The notes beneath the pieces are model-generated. The model ran no database searches. It saw only the letters and a list, made by a program, of their open reading frames with translations, and was not told the origin of the DNA. The position numbers and the translations under genes were made by a program. Source: Acanthornis magna (taxonomy: Eukaryota; Chordata; Aves; Passeriformes; Acanthizidae). From it: a stretch of 64,000 nt of DNA. This document shows, one piece after another, positions 1 through 10,080 of the stretch (the stretch's first letter is position 1; every line of letters begins with the position of its first letter). The DNA is taken from positions 13,219,501-13,283,500 of the forward strand of contig JAWUZG010000084.1 of NCBI GenBank assembly GCA_036785705.1, written 5' to 3'.

Positions 1-1218
1 AAAACAGCCAGTGTTGAATACTGAGGGAGTATGAATGTCAGCAATGTCACAGAAATGCTCTACAGCAAGACAACCTAGAGAAGAATCCAAATGCGCAACA
101 AAACCACACTCATGTATGGTGCTTGCCAAGGAGACTTGTAGACTTGCCCCTACTACAGGTGACTTCCAGGTTGTCACAGGAACTGCGACAAGACCGGAAA
201 TTGCAAGTACCACTAATGGGAGCACACAGCATGGGAGGGGAGAAAACCCTCAGAACTTCTGAAGCCCAGGACTGCCTCCTATGGAGGAAGCCACTGAGCC
301 TTTCCAAGCATCGCAGCACAAAGTAGTACTTGGTCTTGGTGCTTGTAGAGTAATGAATTAATGCATTTCCTGAGAATCTAACTTCTTCTCTGCGCTCTCC
401 CTTCTAAATATTGTGTAAGACAGCAAAGACAAAACAACTGGCCATTGAAGAAGGAAGGAGAAAGGCTAAAACAAGTTGGAGCCATGCTCTAATTCTGCCA
501 CAGCAGTTGCTGGCTGCTTTCTTTCCTTAGAGATTAAGCTCTTACCCCTCCTTTCTGCTCCGGGGGGAAGCACCTTGCTCACAACTCAGTCGTCAGTGCC
601 CCTCATGCTGTTGCACAGTTTAAGTGCTGAGCAACAACAAAATCTGATTCCCTACAGGTAACACCTTCCCTTTATCCAGCTCCATTCTGCCTCTTTGGCT
701 CCCACGCTGTCCGACAGCCACACAGAGAGAGTATCACCACTCTTAAGCCTTGTGGGCTAAAAAACCCAATTGCCTGCATGTTAAACCAGCAAAGCCCCTA
801 CTGGGGGAACATCTAATACTAGCAAAAGCACTTTTTGCCACTACAGCCTACACCAGTTCTCTGAACAAAACAAGCTTTTTTGGCACAAGGACAATTTTGC
901 TGGTGTAACTGCAGTTTATGTGAAGGCTTTGTAATCCCACTATAGGCTGAAACACAGTCATTTATTAAGCCAATAAGATTTCTGCTCCTAAGGACTAAGC
1001 CTTTTTTAAATAAGAGACTTAAATTGTTTAATTCCAAGTATTGCACTTTGTGCTGGCTGTTTCATCATTCAAGTTGGTGGTCACTGTGACAAAGAAAAGC
1101 CAATTAGGGAGAAAGGAAATGAACTTCATATGAAAAACAAAAACATGGAAAGTGTAAAGTGACATCTGCATGAAGGGCAGGTGGTTGGTTTGGTTCCCCT
1201 CCCTCACAGCACAGTTTC

Positions 1219-1328
1219 GTGAGTGTATCAGTGTGCAAATGTGAGTACCAGTGTGCAAGACAGTGCAGGAGTGTGTGTGTGAGCGTGCAAGACTGTGTAA
1301 GAGCATGTGTGTGTCTGAGTGTGTGACT
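1219..1328. repeat. Imperfect GT-rich minisatellite
   Basis: Degenerate repetition of GTGTGCAA and GTGTGTG words (for example CAGTGTGCAA twice, then AGCGTGCAAGACTGTGTAAGAGC). It creates spurious His/Thr/Cys-rich open frames on the minus strand. Confidence 0.7.
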
Positions 1329-4300
1329 TACTCCAAATCATACAGCTCAGAGAGACTCCAACAATAAGATGACACAGACCAATCCCTGCTGCAGCTTCAC
1401 TATATTTAAAGTACCTGAGAACAAATAAAGTTGTTAGGGCCAAGGCAAGAGTATAAAGGGCTATGTGAGCAATCTGGAAAAGCAAGCAGGGAGAAAATCC
1501 CCACAATCAACCAAACAAAAAACCCAACAAAATGAACATCGAAAAGTTTTGAAGGTCTGTGTATAAAAACTTAAAAGACGGAGTCATTCTGGTCCTTTGT
1601 CATAGTACATCAAACCTGGTGCCTCATTCAAACCACTCTTTCAAATGCATGGCACCTTTAGAACAAGCCTCAGCTGAAATATGTTGTAAGGCTCTGCATG
1701 CATTCACACTCGACACAGGCTGGGAGGGCTTTTTGGAGGGTGTTGCGTTTTTATACTGAAGACAGACTTGAGATGTGTTTCAGTATGACAGCCTAATTAC
1801 AGGCTGCAATTTCAATTTCATTTACTTCTGTTGCATCTTGTGATGGCTTAACACTTCCCACAGATACAATTACAGGACAGTACTAAGAATACAATTTACT
1901 GTCCCCAATCTTCATGAATATGCAGAATTCATTCCGCCCAATGCCATATTTCATTGCTGACCTCGCGGTGCTCACTTTGCACCACAAATATCAGACAGAA
2001 GTGTCTTTAGACATTTTATATAGATACTGTATATTATTCAAACTTGCACAGATTTGCAACCTTAGCCAAAAGTTACATTCTAAATAAATAAATCACACTG
2101 TAGCAATAACAGCTATCATGATTTAAACAATAGTGACTGGAGACAAACTGAGACTGGGATTTTATCCTTCTACATACTCTGTGGATACAGAGTTGCAAAC
2201 AATCCCAGGGACAAAAGGTTCTCCTTCCAAAATAAAGACCCAAAGGGGGTGAAAGAGATGTAATACATGGGCAGAACAAACGATGAGCTGGGAGCGTATG
2301 TTGTAGCAGTTATTCCAACTTTGATCATGGCCCCACTGATGAGAAATCCTGTGTAAGAAAGAAGCGCTGCCTAGCCTTCTAATGTGTTCAAGCCAATAAA
2401 AGAAGGAAGAGAAATAATGATGAAAATTATCTCACCTGCCTTTTTTCTTCCTCTGTGTGGGTCAAAGTATCAGCTGCAATATTTAGTAGCTGTCATTGCT
2501 CAGAAGAAGGAATTATGTTTGCAGCCTTCTGACTCAATTCTTTAAAAAGGCTAGTTTGTCCACACCTGTAACATGCCATATCCTGTGGGTCTCCTCACTG
2601 ATGGGTTCTCTCAGTTTTTTGTGCTGCCAGTAAGTCTGAGTTAGGTCCATGACAGCAAAACTCCTAAGACAAGGTGCTTGGTCTTTGCCAATACTTGTGG
2701 CCACAAAATCTTATCAATATGATAGGAAACATACCTACTGCTATGAAACCGCTCTTGTCATGAGCAACAGAAGCAGAAACTGGCTCACAGTAAGCAATTT
2801 GAAAATGGTATCTATTATACGGTCTACTTTAATGTAATTTTTTTCCTCTATTAACAGCCTTTTGAACCTGGCTTCCTAAGGGAAAAAGATTATGAAAAAG
2901 AACTGTGTTGGCTGAGTATCCCATGAAAAACTCGTGAGCCCATTTCCCACTGTTAGCCTGACCTGATAGATATGCATTCTTCCAAAGTTACTAACTTCCT
3001 AAAAGTTTTCAGAAGGTATGCATTTAGATAGCAAATGTAGCCCTTAGCAATGCCTTCACTGGGAGATGACTTCAGCATGATCCTCAGTCCCTGTGAGATA
3101 TGAGGATCCACACAGCAAAGGGACTGTATGAATGGTGCCACTACGGAAAAAGCTCTAATTGGTGTCCGCACAAATAAGACATCAGGTAATACAATCACCT
3201 CTCTCTCACACTTGAGATCAGCCCTCAATATTCCCTCTCAAGGAAATGCCATTTTCTGAAGTCTGTAATTCCCACATCAAATGACTCTCCTTTCTTTAAA
3301 GCCAACGCTCCTCAAAAATACATCCTCAGAGAACCCTCAGAAAGACAAGATGTCAATCAGACGGAGCAGTTTCTGGAAGGGGTAAGTAACAAAGAAGAAT
3401 CAGAAACTGAGAGGCAACTAAAGAAAATTACATTCTGGGGTAAACTTCCCATGTTTTAATTACACAGAAGCAAAGTCTGGTTTGCTGATTAATCAAGCTT
3501 TTGTTTGCCACTATCCAGCTCTAATACATTTGAAAACACATAGCCTGTGTTATTTCTAATCAAACTTTCTTCTCGGAGCACCACCTGGCTGGTGATGTGA
3601 CTGAGGTGTGCACAAGAGCACCCAGCATATGCAACTGGCAAGCTCAGCTCCATGGCATGAGTGGCAGCCCTTGCCCATCAGAGGAACATGTGCACATAAT
3701 GATGATGAAATGGAGGGCCTGCTTTTAAAATGGCTTACTGCTCTGCTGGTAATTTTTTTTCCACTAACTTAAGACTGCAACCAAGTATGACCACAAAATG
3801 ATTGCTGTCCTCAGCCACTAACGACCTGTAGAGCTTCTGGCTGTTTCAACCATCAATCTCATTCAGCTGACTGATGGAGGATGTAGATGAAGGACAAGGA
3901 ATCCACTTCAACAAAATCAGCTGCTTCTCTTACAAAATTCTCCACCTTCCAGCTAACCGCTCTACTCAAGCTAATAATGTCAGATGGTTTCCCAACAAAG
4001 TACAGTGAAATGAAGAGACACCCCTCTGCCTCTACCCTCTGGCTAAATTTGGCCAGGATCACTCAAACACAATCCAGTGCCCCATGGTGCATTTTCAGAG
4101 CAAGCTGTTCCTTTCTCCAGCTGTCCTGTGCAGTCAGTCTTCCACATACTATAAACATTTGCACAGTTCTTACAAGACAACCTGTGCTGCTGGAGTGCAA
4201 GGAAGTAAAATTATGCCAGTAATGAGGGATTTCTCATTTTCATTACTTCCTCTCCTTCTAATTAAATATGAGTAATGTTGGCAGTATCACCAATGCACCG

Positions 4301-5228
4301 GGCCAGCAGTACTCATTAGAGCATAGATTCCCAAACTGTGGTCCACAAACCACCAGCAGCAACAGAGAGGAAGAGACCCAGAGCTGGACCCTAGAATCAG
4401 ATTAAACAGGCTCTTGGGGTTTTCTCCACACAGATCCTAGTGGATTCACTAGTGCTACCTGCCACTTCCTTGGCTCTGTGTTTCCGCACATGTCAGATTT
4501 GCACTTTGTGTCTCACAAGCCAAGATAAAGCATTCCCAGGGCTGTATCAGTTGGGAATATAATATGGACCAAATGGCAAAAGAAAGCAAAGTGCCATGCC
4601 TCATTTCTTCACCCTGGAAGGTGGAAAGCAGAGCTCCAGCTGCTCATTTCAGCCACAGTATGTCCAGCAGATGGCAACTCCCAAGTTTTCAAGAGAGCAG
4701 AGGCTGTTCCCCTGGGTCTTTGGGAGCTTACCCAATGAAAGTAAAGCTTTCACAAAACTTTCTGAGGGCTTTACTTTGTAGTGCATACAAATATAGTATG
4801 TTTTAACAATGGAAAGAAGACACATGCATAGAAATAACTAATGGTAAGTTTGATAAATAATAAACTTCTTTGCCTCCTTTCTTTTCGTTGTCATCTCCTC
4901 TCTATAACTAGATTTCTAACAATGACATTTTTCTGTTGAATTTCTCTATTGGCTAAAGCAATACCTGAAGAGTCAGCTATAGCTATTCAGTTATTTGAAG
5001 GGCAAATTGCTACCTCTCTAGATAGTTTTCCCTAGTGCAGGATCTAAGGAAAGCACAAGCCACCAACACAAGTACAATTAGTGCATTTCCTTTTTTGAGT
5101 CTTGAGGGTTTGGGAGCTAGAAGTTGGGATGCAAGTGGGGATGCTGCAAAAGTCAAAGGGATTAAGGGAATGACATTTTTCTTTCTACAGCACTCTCTCA
5201 GACTTCAGGATATATGCCACCTTTCTCT

Positions 5229-5259
5229 AACAAAAAAAAAGTAAAAAGAAAAAAAAAAG
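5229..5259. repeat. A-rich simple tract
   Basis: Runs of A interrupted by G and T; a low-complexity sequence inside the presumed intron. Confidence 0.8.
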
Positions 5260-8200
5260 AGAAGGTACCAGAACCTTAGATTAAAAGCACAGAAAGAAAA
5301 AAGTTTGTTTTACTGACTGTAAAGAAATGCTGGATGTCTGCAGGACAGAATGTGGAAAATAAATGCTCTTCCCTGGGTATATCCTAGTGAAATACAAGTG
5401 TTTCATTATGAAATAAAAATATTCTGCTTTGTGACCATCTGAGGTGATCTTCAGTCTCAAGGGTTCAGCAATTCAACAAATGAAAATCAAAGTCCATAAA
5501 AATGAATGAAGCCAGGCAAGTGTTCTGTGTCAGGTGACGAAAGTTATTTTGAGAGCTTTCAAACCAGTGAGTGCAGTGATACAATGATGGCTCGTCTGCA
5601 TCTGGCAGTATTCCAAGAATGGCCTCTGAAAGGCAATTCCCATTAGAGAAGCAGTGCTGCTCTCTCATATTGTATTGCCCATGTTTCAGGACCTTAATAC
5701 CCCAGAGTAGTTGCAAATGCACCAAGAGCAATTTGCGCAGGACTCCTCATGTATGGTGGAGGAAAAATGTGCTATTCTAGGAGTATCCAGTTCTTTTCTC
5801 TACATGAATAGCTGCTATCTACTGTACCAATGGACGGATTCAGCATCAACACTGACAAGGCACTTCAGCCTCTGACACTTGTCAAGGAGCTTTGTGTTCC
5901 CTTTAACCATCAGAAAGGGGAGGAGAAATTTGCTCTGTTTCCACAGTTATATGACAGCTTTTAAAAATTTTACAGCATGAGCGCAGCACCTAATCCAACA
6001 AAGCCTGCCAGGAGCATTTAAAATCAAGGTCTCAGGAATTTGCTTCCTATAAATTCACCAGATATATAAGAAAAAGGTATTTTTCTCAGAAATGCAGCAC
6101 CAATCCCACTGGAGTTGCACAGGGCTGAGGACTGTTCTCTGCCACACTGTGGAAAAGACAGCTGAAAGTACTGGGAAACAGGCTGTAGGGATGCACAAAA
6201 TGTACTAGAGTTAATGAATAGGAACAGGAAGAAGAAGATGAAAATACAATTTCTGACGGAAATCAAAGCATTTTCTCAAAACAGAATCAAAAGCAGGAAC
6301 AAGCTATAATAGGCATTTAATTCATTTAATGCAGTGACTGCTCTCAATACATGAAAAAAATCCTCTTCTTATTTAAACTATAGTTGTTACAAACCAGCTA
6401 CCTAGAGAAGGGTGGAGAGGAAAGGTGGAGCCAGCAAAACTTCTGTGAGCATGTATGCAAAGAGAACACCCTACCCTCTTGCAGAAATGTTTTTCCTTTA
6501 ATTTCACAAAGTAAAACATGACAGATAACTGACAAGACGAAAAACAAAAAAACAGCATCATCAACCTGTAATCATTCTAAGATTTTTGATCACTAGGAAT
6601 GGAAATTTGTTTCTGCTTTCATTAAGGAGAGGCTAGCCAGTACCTTTAAAATCATCTCTTCTTAGTTATTTTCTTCACTGTGAGAAGGTGAAGAGCTGCA
6701 TCTATTATAACTACATGCTGTGCAAACCTCATTTGGACCTGATCATCATCCATCACTCCTGCTGTGCAGGTAGCATGTGAAAGGGAAACAAAACAGAGAT
6801 CGTGCTGCAGTATTTGACACCACCCACTCCCCTGCTCGTGTGCTTTAGTTCACCAAGAGCCCAATTGCCACACAGGTATTCTCGTTTTGGGACCCCTGTC
6901 TTTTCTCTCCCTCCGAGCACATCTTGGAGCAGCTCTGATGGTTTCAGGGGAGAGACAAAAACCTTTCCTTCTCTCCCAAAGCATTAAGGCTTTCCTACTG
7001 AAAAGCATGCCAAAGATATGTTATGATGTGCAACCCTGCCTTTGTAAATACACACATATTACTTGCAGCAGTACCTCTTCTTATCACATGGATATGTTTC
7101 AGTGGAAAATAAATATTGCAAGAGGAATCAGAATGCCTGTATCCTCTGAGGTTGTGCTGTGCACAGTCCTGAAAAGAGCTATTAATGCCAGCATCATATT
7201 GCTTTTCTCTAGAACATGCTTCAACTAACTATATTCTCGACCAGGGACAGTCAGTAGAGGCGCAAGACTTAAAAAAGCAATGAAGATAATGTTTGTCTTT
7301 TTCAGGAAGGTCTGGAGTAAGCTGCAATAAATATTAGATGATTTTTAGGGAAGCAGAAGCAACCAGAGCCAGCCTTGAAAGACAGAACACAGTCTTAACA
7401 ACACTCTTTCTTACCAGCTTACCTAGGATGCAAAGAGAGAACCATCCCTGTGTTTCACAGCTCTGGTTAGTGCCTTGCCAGTTCAGGGGACTTGCACTAG
7501 TTTATCCCATCCTGACTCTTGGTATGACTCAGGTCAGCAGAAGTTGCCTGCGCCTTGTGTTTTCTGATGCACTGCAGCATGCCTGGCTTTGAACAACTGT
7601 ACAGCAGCGCACACTAGAGAACAGCTCTCTCCATCTCTCTCACAGCCCTCCGTGCACCTCCAGCAACTCACGAGAGCACAGACAAGCAGTAGCACAGACA
7701 CGGTAACATGCAACTGCAAACACACACCCCCTCCTTAAGTGCCAGGACAGCAGGGGTGTCACTTCAAAGCACTCCTTATTTCCCTCAGCATGTAAATAAG
7801 CCACTCGGGAAGAACAAGCCATTTAAAGGCACCTCCTGAGGATCTTGCAACAGACCCTCCCACATATGATTCTGGACAAGAAACACTGAATTAGAAATCA
7901 CATCCTGCCCTGACAAACATGCTACTCCCTTTTTTACAGGACAAACAGCATTTGTGACCTGAATCCCCCTCACTGCACTTCTCCAGCCTCCGGGTACAGC
8001 CTATACCCCATTACATGGGAGTGAAGTGCCCAGCCACCCTTGCTGTTGACAGCCACCTCGTTTATTAAAAAGATGATGACACACGCATGCCTTGTAGTGA
8101 TTTGATAAGCTCCTGCCACCGAGTAGCAGCCCCAGAAGCACAGAGGAGCACTCTAGTCTCTCTCCACCCTTCAGAGTCACATCTTCAACAGGGAATGGCA

Positions 8201-8709
8201 ATGCCAGGACCCACCACTGACTGTAACAGAGAATGATTACCTAGAGATTCCTGATACAGGCTTTAATGTTGTGATGTACCAAGTGTGCCATCTGCAATGG
8301 AGCAATGGGTGTAAGCACATGCTCAACCTTACAACCATGAATGGCCTCAGTGATGTCTCTAGGACTATGTATAACTTTTGAGGCAAACACACATAAGAAT
8401 GAAAGATCAGGGCACGAATAAGAGTGTACAGCTCTCACTGGAACAAAGTGATGAAGGCATTGATGCAACTGACCTCTATAAACACACTCTTTTATCTTGT
8501 ACCAGTTTTGAAACGCAGCTGAAGGCTGTGAAATAAGAGGATGAAGAAAACCCTCAGTAGGTTATCTACACCAATTAATGAGGCCACAGACCAGTAGCCT
8601 AGGCACCACTTTGTTCAGCCCCTAAGTTTAAAAGCAGCAACAAGTTCAGCTTCCACCTTAGTACGCAGACACAAATGCAACCATCTCGCAGTTCCAAACA
8701 TGTACTCAC

Positions 8710-8772
8710 CCAGAAGAGAAGGTTGAAAACAAACATTAGGTACTTGATACACTGCAGGCAGTTGTGAGCCAT
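8710..8772 (-). CDS. Canonical tetraspanin start: N-terminus and first half of TM1 (TSPAN4/TSPAN9-like), first coding exon
   Basis: The ATG at 8772 (context GCAGCATGG) encodes 21 residues: MAHNC, then LQCIKYLMF, then VFNLLFW. A GTGAGTAC donor follows directly, in phase 0 after Trp. This is the hallmark tetraspanin beginning: membrane-proximal Cys residues that are usually palmitoylated, a Lys-Tyr at the membrane edge, and the helix with the conserved Asn (FN-L-FW). From memory the closest match is TSPAN4, then TSPAN9; TSPAN18 shares KYLMFVFN but not NLLFW. A 3' splice site (TTTATTTTTCTCCTAG) ends at 8790, so a conventional exon could run 8789-8710 with 17 nt of 5'UTR. I saw no following exon (rest of TM1, TM2, Cys-Cys-Gly loop) on the minus strand of 1-8709. 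The next intron is therefore probably longer than 8.7 kb. Family assignment is firm; the exact paralogue is not. Confidence 0.8.
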
Positions 8773-9042
8773 GCTGCACCTCTTCAGTTCTAGGAGAAAA
8801 ATAAATGAGAGATCCAGGTAAAAGACAACGTACTTGTTTCCCTTGGGGGTCGTGTACTTAGCCTTGGTGGCCTTTGGGCCTGGGTTGGTGTGGAATCCAA
8901 AAAAAGAGTTGCTGGCATTCCCAAACTGGCCACCATACATGCTGCTGTAGCGACGGAAGGCGCCATTTGGGAAACTGTAATCCTTGCTGTCCAGGGAAGG
9001 GCTCCTGTGATAGGTCGACTCATCAGTGCTGGACCTGCGCAT
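8710..9042 (-). CDS. 5' coding exon of a tetraspanin with an unusual in-frame N-terminal extension (partial gene)
   Basis: Seen: an ATG at 9042 in a near-ideal context (GCCACCATGC) opens 111 codons without a stop, up to a GTGAGT donor just left of 8710. Residues 1-69 are hydrophilic and rich in Ser, Tyr, Gly and Asn, with RRSS and FRRYSS motifs that resemble basophilic kinase sites. Codon use is biased to C/G at third positions, unlike the surrounding sequence. Residues 70-84 are hydrophobic and come from a pyrimidine-rich stretch that could be an intron end. Residues 91-111 are the N-terminus and first half of membrane helix 1 of a tetraspanin. Known: tetraspanins are four-helix membrane organisers with short cytoplasmic N-termini, usually about 240 residues in total, so a 90-residue extension is abnormal. 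I do not recognise the extension. It may be an alternative first exon, an extended isoform or translated leader. The rest of the gene is not in the window. Confidence 0.6.
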
Positions 9043-9106
9043 GGTGGCTTCAGCTGTCCCGTTCCTGCTGCTCTGACAGCCGTCGGGCAAGGTTGGTGAT
9101 CTTTCT

Positions 9107-9136
9107 TCCTCGTCCTCCTCCTCCTCCTCCTCCTCG
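9107..9136 (-). repeat. GAG/GAC trinucleotide run (acidic codon run)
   Basis: On the minus strand this reads as consecutive GAG codons followed by GAC, GAG and GAA codons, in the frame of the extended tetraspanin ORF but upstream of its ATG at 9042. It would encode about ten Glu/Asp residues if the frame is translated, and is otherwise a leader microsatellite. Confidence 0.75.
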
Positions 9137-9147
9137 CTAGGAATCCC

Positions 9148-9183
9148 CTATTGCTTTGTACCAGCTGTTCTTTTGTCTGCCAT
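9148..9183 (-). other. Upstream ORF (11 codons plus TAG), in frame with the extended tetraspanin ORF
   Basis: An ATG at 9183 has A at -3 and G at +4, a strong start context. It encodes 11 residues beginning MADKRTAGTK and ends at TAG (9148-9150). The frame after the TAG stays open without interruption through a run of Glu/Asp codons (9110-9136) into the ATG at 9042 and on to the tetraspanin. It is either a leader uORF that dampens translation, or the true N-terminus interrupted by a sequence error, variant or readthrough stop. The sequence alone cannot decide this. Confidence 0.4.
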
Positions 9184-9250
9184 CCTGCCAAGGAGCTACG
9201 CGTGCTGTGCGGCAGCAAAGTTGGTGAACTGAAGTCTGCTTAGCCAGGAG

Positions 9251-9274
9251 TTAGGGAGCAGCGTGCTTCCACAT
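9251..9274 (-). other. Short upstream ORF (7 codons plus TAA)
   Basis: ATG at 9274, stop TAA at 9251-9253, lying in the probable 5' leader of the tetraspanin gene just inside a candidate 3' splice site (AG at 9286-9287). It is mentioned because a second ATG ahead of the main start could affect translation. No independent evidence of use. Confidence 0.25.
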
Positions 9275-9436
9275 GAGAAAGACTTCTGCACAAGTAAACA
9301 TTCCCGTCACTGTCACGATCGTCCCTCCCGGCCCACCCCGATACCAGGGAAGGAAAAATCAGACAGAGAGATATTGTACCCAGAGCAAAGAATTTTAAAA
9401 AAAGGAACTGTGACCTCGCTGGGCTCCCAAATGCCA

Positions 9437-9443
9437 TATAAAA
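9437..9443 (+). promoter_or_regulatory. TATA-box-like TATAAAA at the CpG island edge, plus orientation
   Basis: TATAAAA read on the plus strand at the left margin of the CpG island. If functional it would start rightward transcription near 9465-9470, antisense to the tetraspanin leader. No downstream plus-strand gene is evident in the window. A chance match is quite possible. Confidence 0.25.
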
Positions 9444-9469
9444 CCCCGGCTCCACATGCCATACACAGA

Positions 9470-10080
9470 CAAGAGAGTGCCGCTGCCCGAGACCCGCGGC
9501 AGGGGCAGGAATTATCCGAAAGGCGAGCAGCTGCCGTGGCCCTTTCCCCCGGGCCACCTTGCCGTGCCCCGAGCCGCCCGGCTCACTTGGCGCATCCCCG
9601 CATCCCGTTCCCGCGGCGGGCGCCTGTGGCACGCCAGCCCCGCCGCTCCATTCCCGGCGCGGCCGCTCCTCCTCCGAACGCCGCGCCAATGGCGCTGCCC
9701 GCACGGCCGCGCCCGCCCGCCCCTGCCCGGCCCCGGCCCGGCCCCGGCCCGGCCCCTGCCCACAGCCGCGCCCTCACAGCCTCCCCGAGCGCCGGGATGC
9801 GCCCGCTCACCCCGCCCGGGGCTGCTCTCGGCGCCGCGGGTCCCCCCCCGCCCCGAAACTCTGAGCACGGGGAAACCGCGCGGAGCCCGAACCTGGGTGC
9901 AGGTGGCTTCTGAGGGGCTGCCCGGATACACAGGCGGCGCTGCCGAAAGGAACGGCAATAAGTAAGCGCTGTGAAGGTTTCGTTCGCAAAAGCGCCGCGG
10001 ATGCTCCGGGGGGAGCGGGGTCAGGACAGGCCGTGCTCCCCTTGCCGGAAGGCTCGTTTGTTCCGCTGCAGATCCATCAC
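9470..10080. promoter_or_regulatory. CpG island, likely promoter of the minus-strand tetraspanin gene
   Basis: GC content and CpG density rise abruptly at about 9470 and fall again by about 10090, in contrast to CpG-poor flanks. The island lies immediately upstream of the only convincing coding exon, as expected for a vertebrate CpG-island promoter. It contains a CCAAT box at 9686-9690, several GC boxes and three GGCCCCGGCCC-like units at 9729-9761. Several long open frames cross it on both strands (for example 9263-9913 and 9456-9965 on plus, 9512-9958 on minus). They are Pro/Ala/Arg/Gly-rich products of GC-rich DNA and I do not call them genes. Transcription start sites cannot be placed from sequence. 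Confidence 0.75.
9729..9761. repeat. Three 11-bp GGCCCCGGCCC units (G-quadruplex-prone on the minus strand)
   Basis: Two exact copies (9729-9739, 9740-9750) and a third with one change (9751-9761). On the minus strand this gives repeated GGGCC and GGGGCC runs, within the probable first exon or promoter of the tetraspanin gene. Such G-runs can fold into G-quadruplexes and are prone to length variation. Confidence 0.8.

Larger units (their letters stand above)
1..8709 (-). other. Probable first large intron of the tetraspanin gene; no exon recognised
   Basis: This stretch follows the GTGAGT donor left of 8710. Open frames here are all 113 codons or shorter, with no family resemblance. I looked on the minus strand for the expected next tetraspanin exon (remainder of TM1, TM2 with a Gly-Cys-Gly-Ala motif) and did not see it. 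Contents of note: a GT-rich imperfect minisatellite at 1219-1328, an A-rich tract at 5229-5259, and a possible old hAT-type DNA transposon end at 4326-4360. Assignment as intron, not downstream flank, is inference. Confidence 0.55.
9286..9810 (-). other. Candidate 5'UTR intron of the tetraspanin gene
   Basis: Inference from splice signals. Within the CpG island the minus strand reads GGGCGGG then GTGAGC (donor at 9810-9805). At 9286 it ends TTTACTTGTGCAG before AAGTC. Splicing these would join a GC-rich non-coding first exon (right of 9810) to an exon running from 9285 toward the coding start. The predicted intron is 525 nt, a normal size. No transcript evidence is available, and unspliced 5' leaders are equally possible. 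Confidence 0.28.

Noticed and set aside
1228..1506. 92-codon minus frame that looks membrane-spanning
   Set aside because: Its C-terminal half is the GT minisatellite in translation. The hydrophobic half has no match to the tetraspanin TM2 exon or any family I know.
8874..9140. Plus-strand Cys- and Pro-rich frames over the same exon
   Set aside because: Antisense shadows of the coding exon; the Pro run is the reverse of the acidic codon run.
8790..9218. 142-codon minus-strand frame with an Arg-rich run
   Set aside because: It is the frame-shifted shadow of the extended tetraspanin frame; the Arg run is the GAG repeat read out of frame.
9240..9958. Minus-strand frames of 154 and 148 codons in the island
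   Set aside because: Same compositional effect. They do not join in frame with the tetraspanin exon and lack motifs.
9263..9965. Overlapping plus-strand open frames of 216 and 169 codons through the CpG island
   Set aside because: High GC removes stop codons on all frames. The products are Pro/Ala/Arg-rich without domains, and similar frames occur on the opposite strand.
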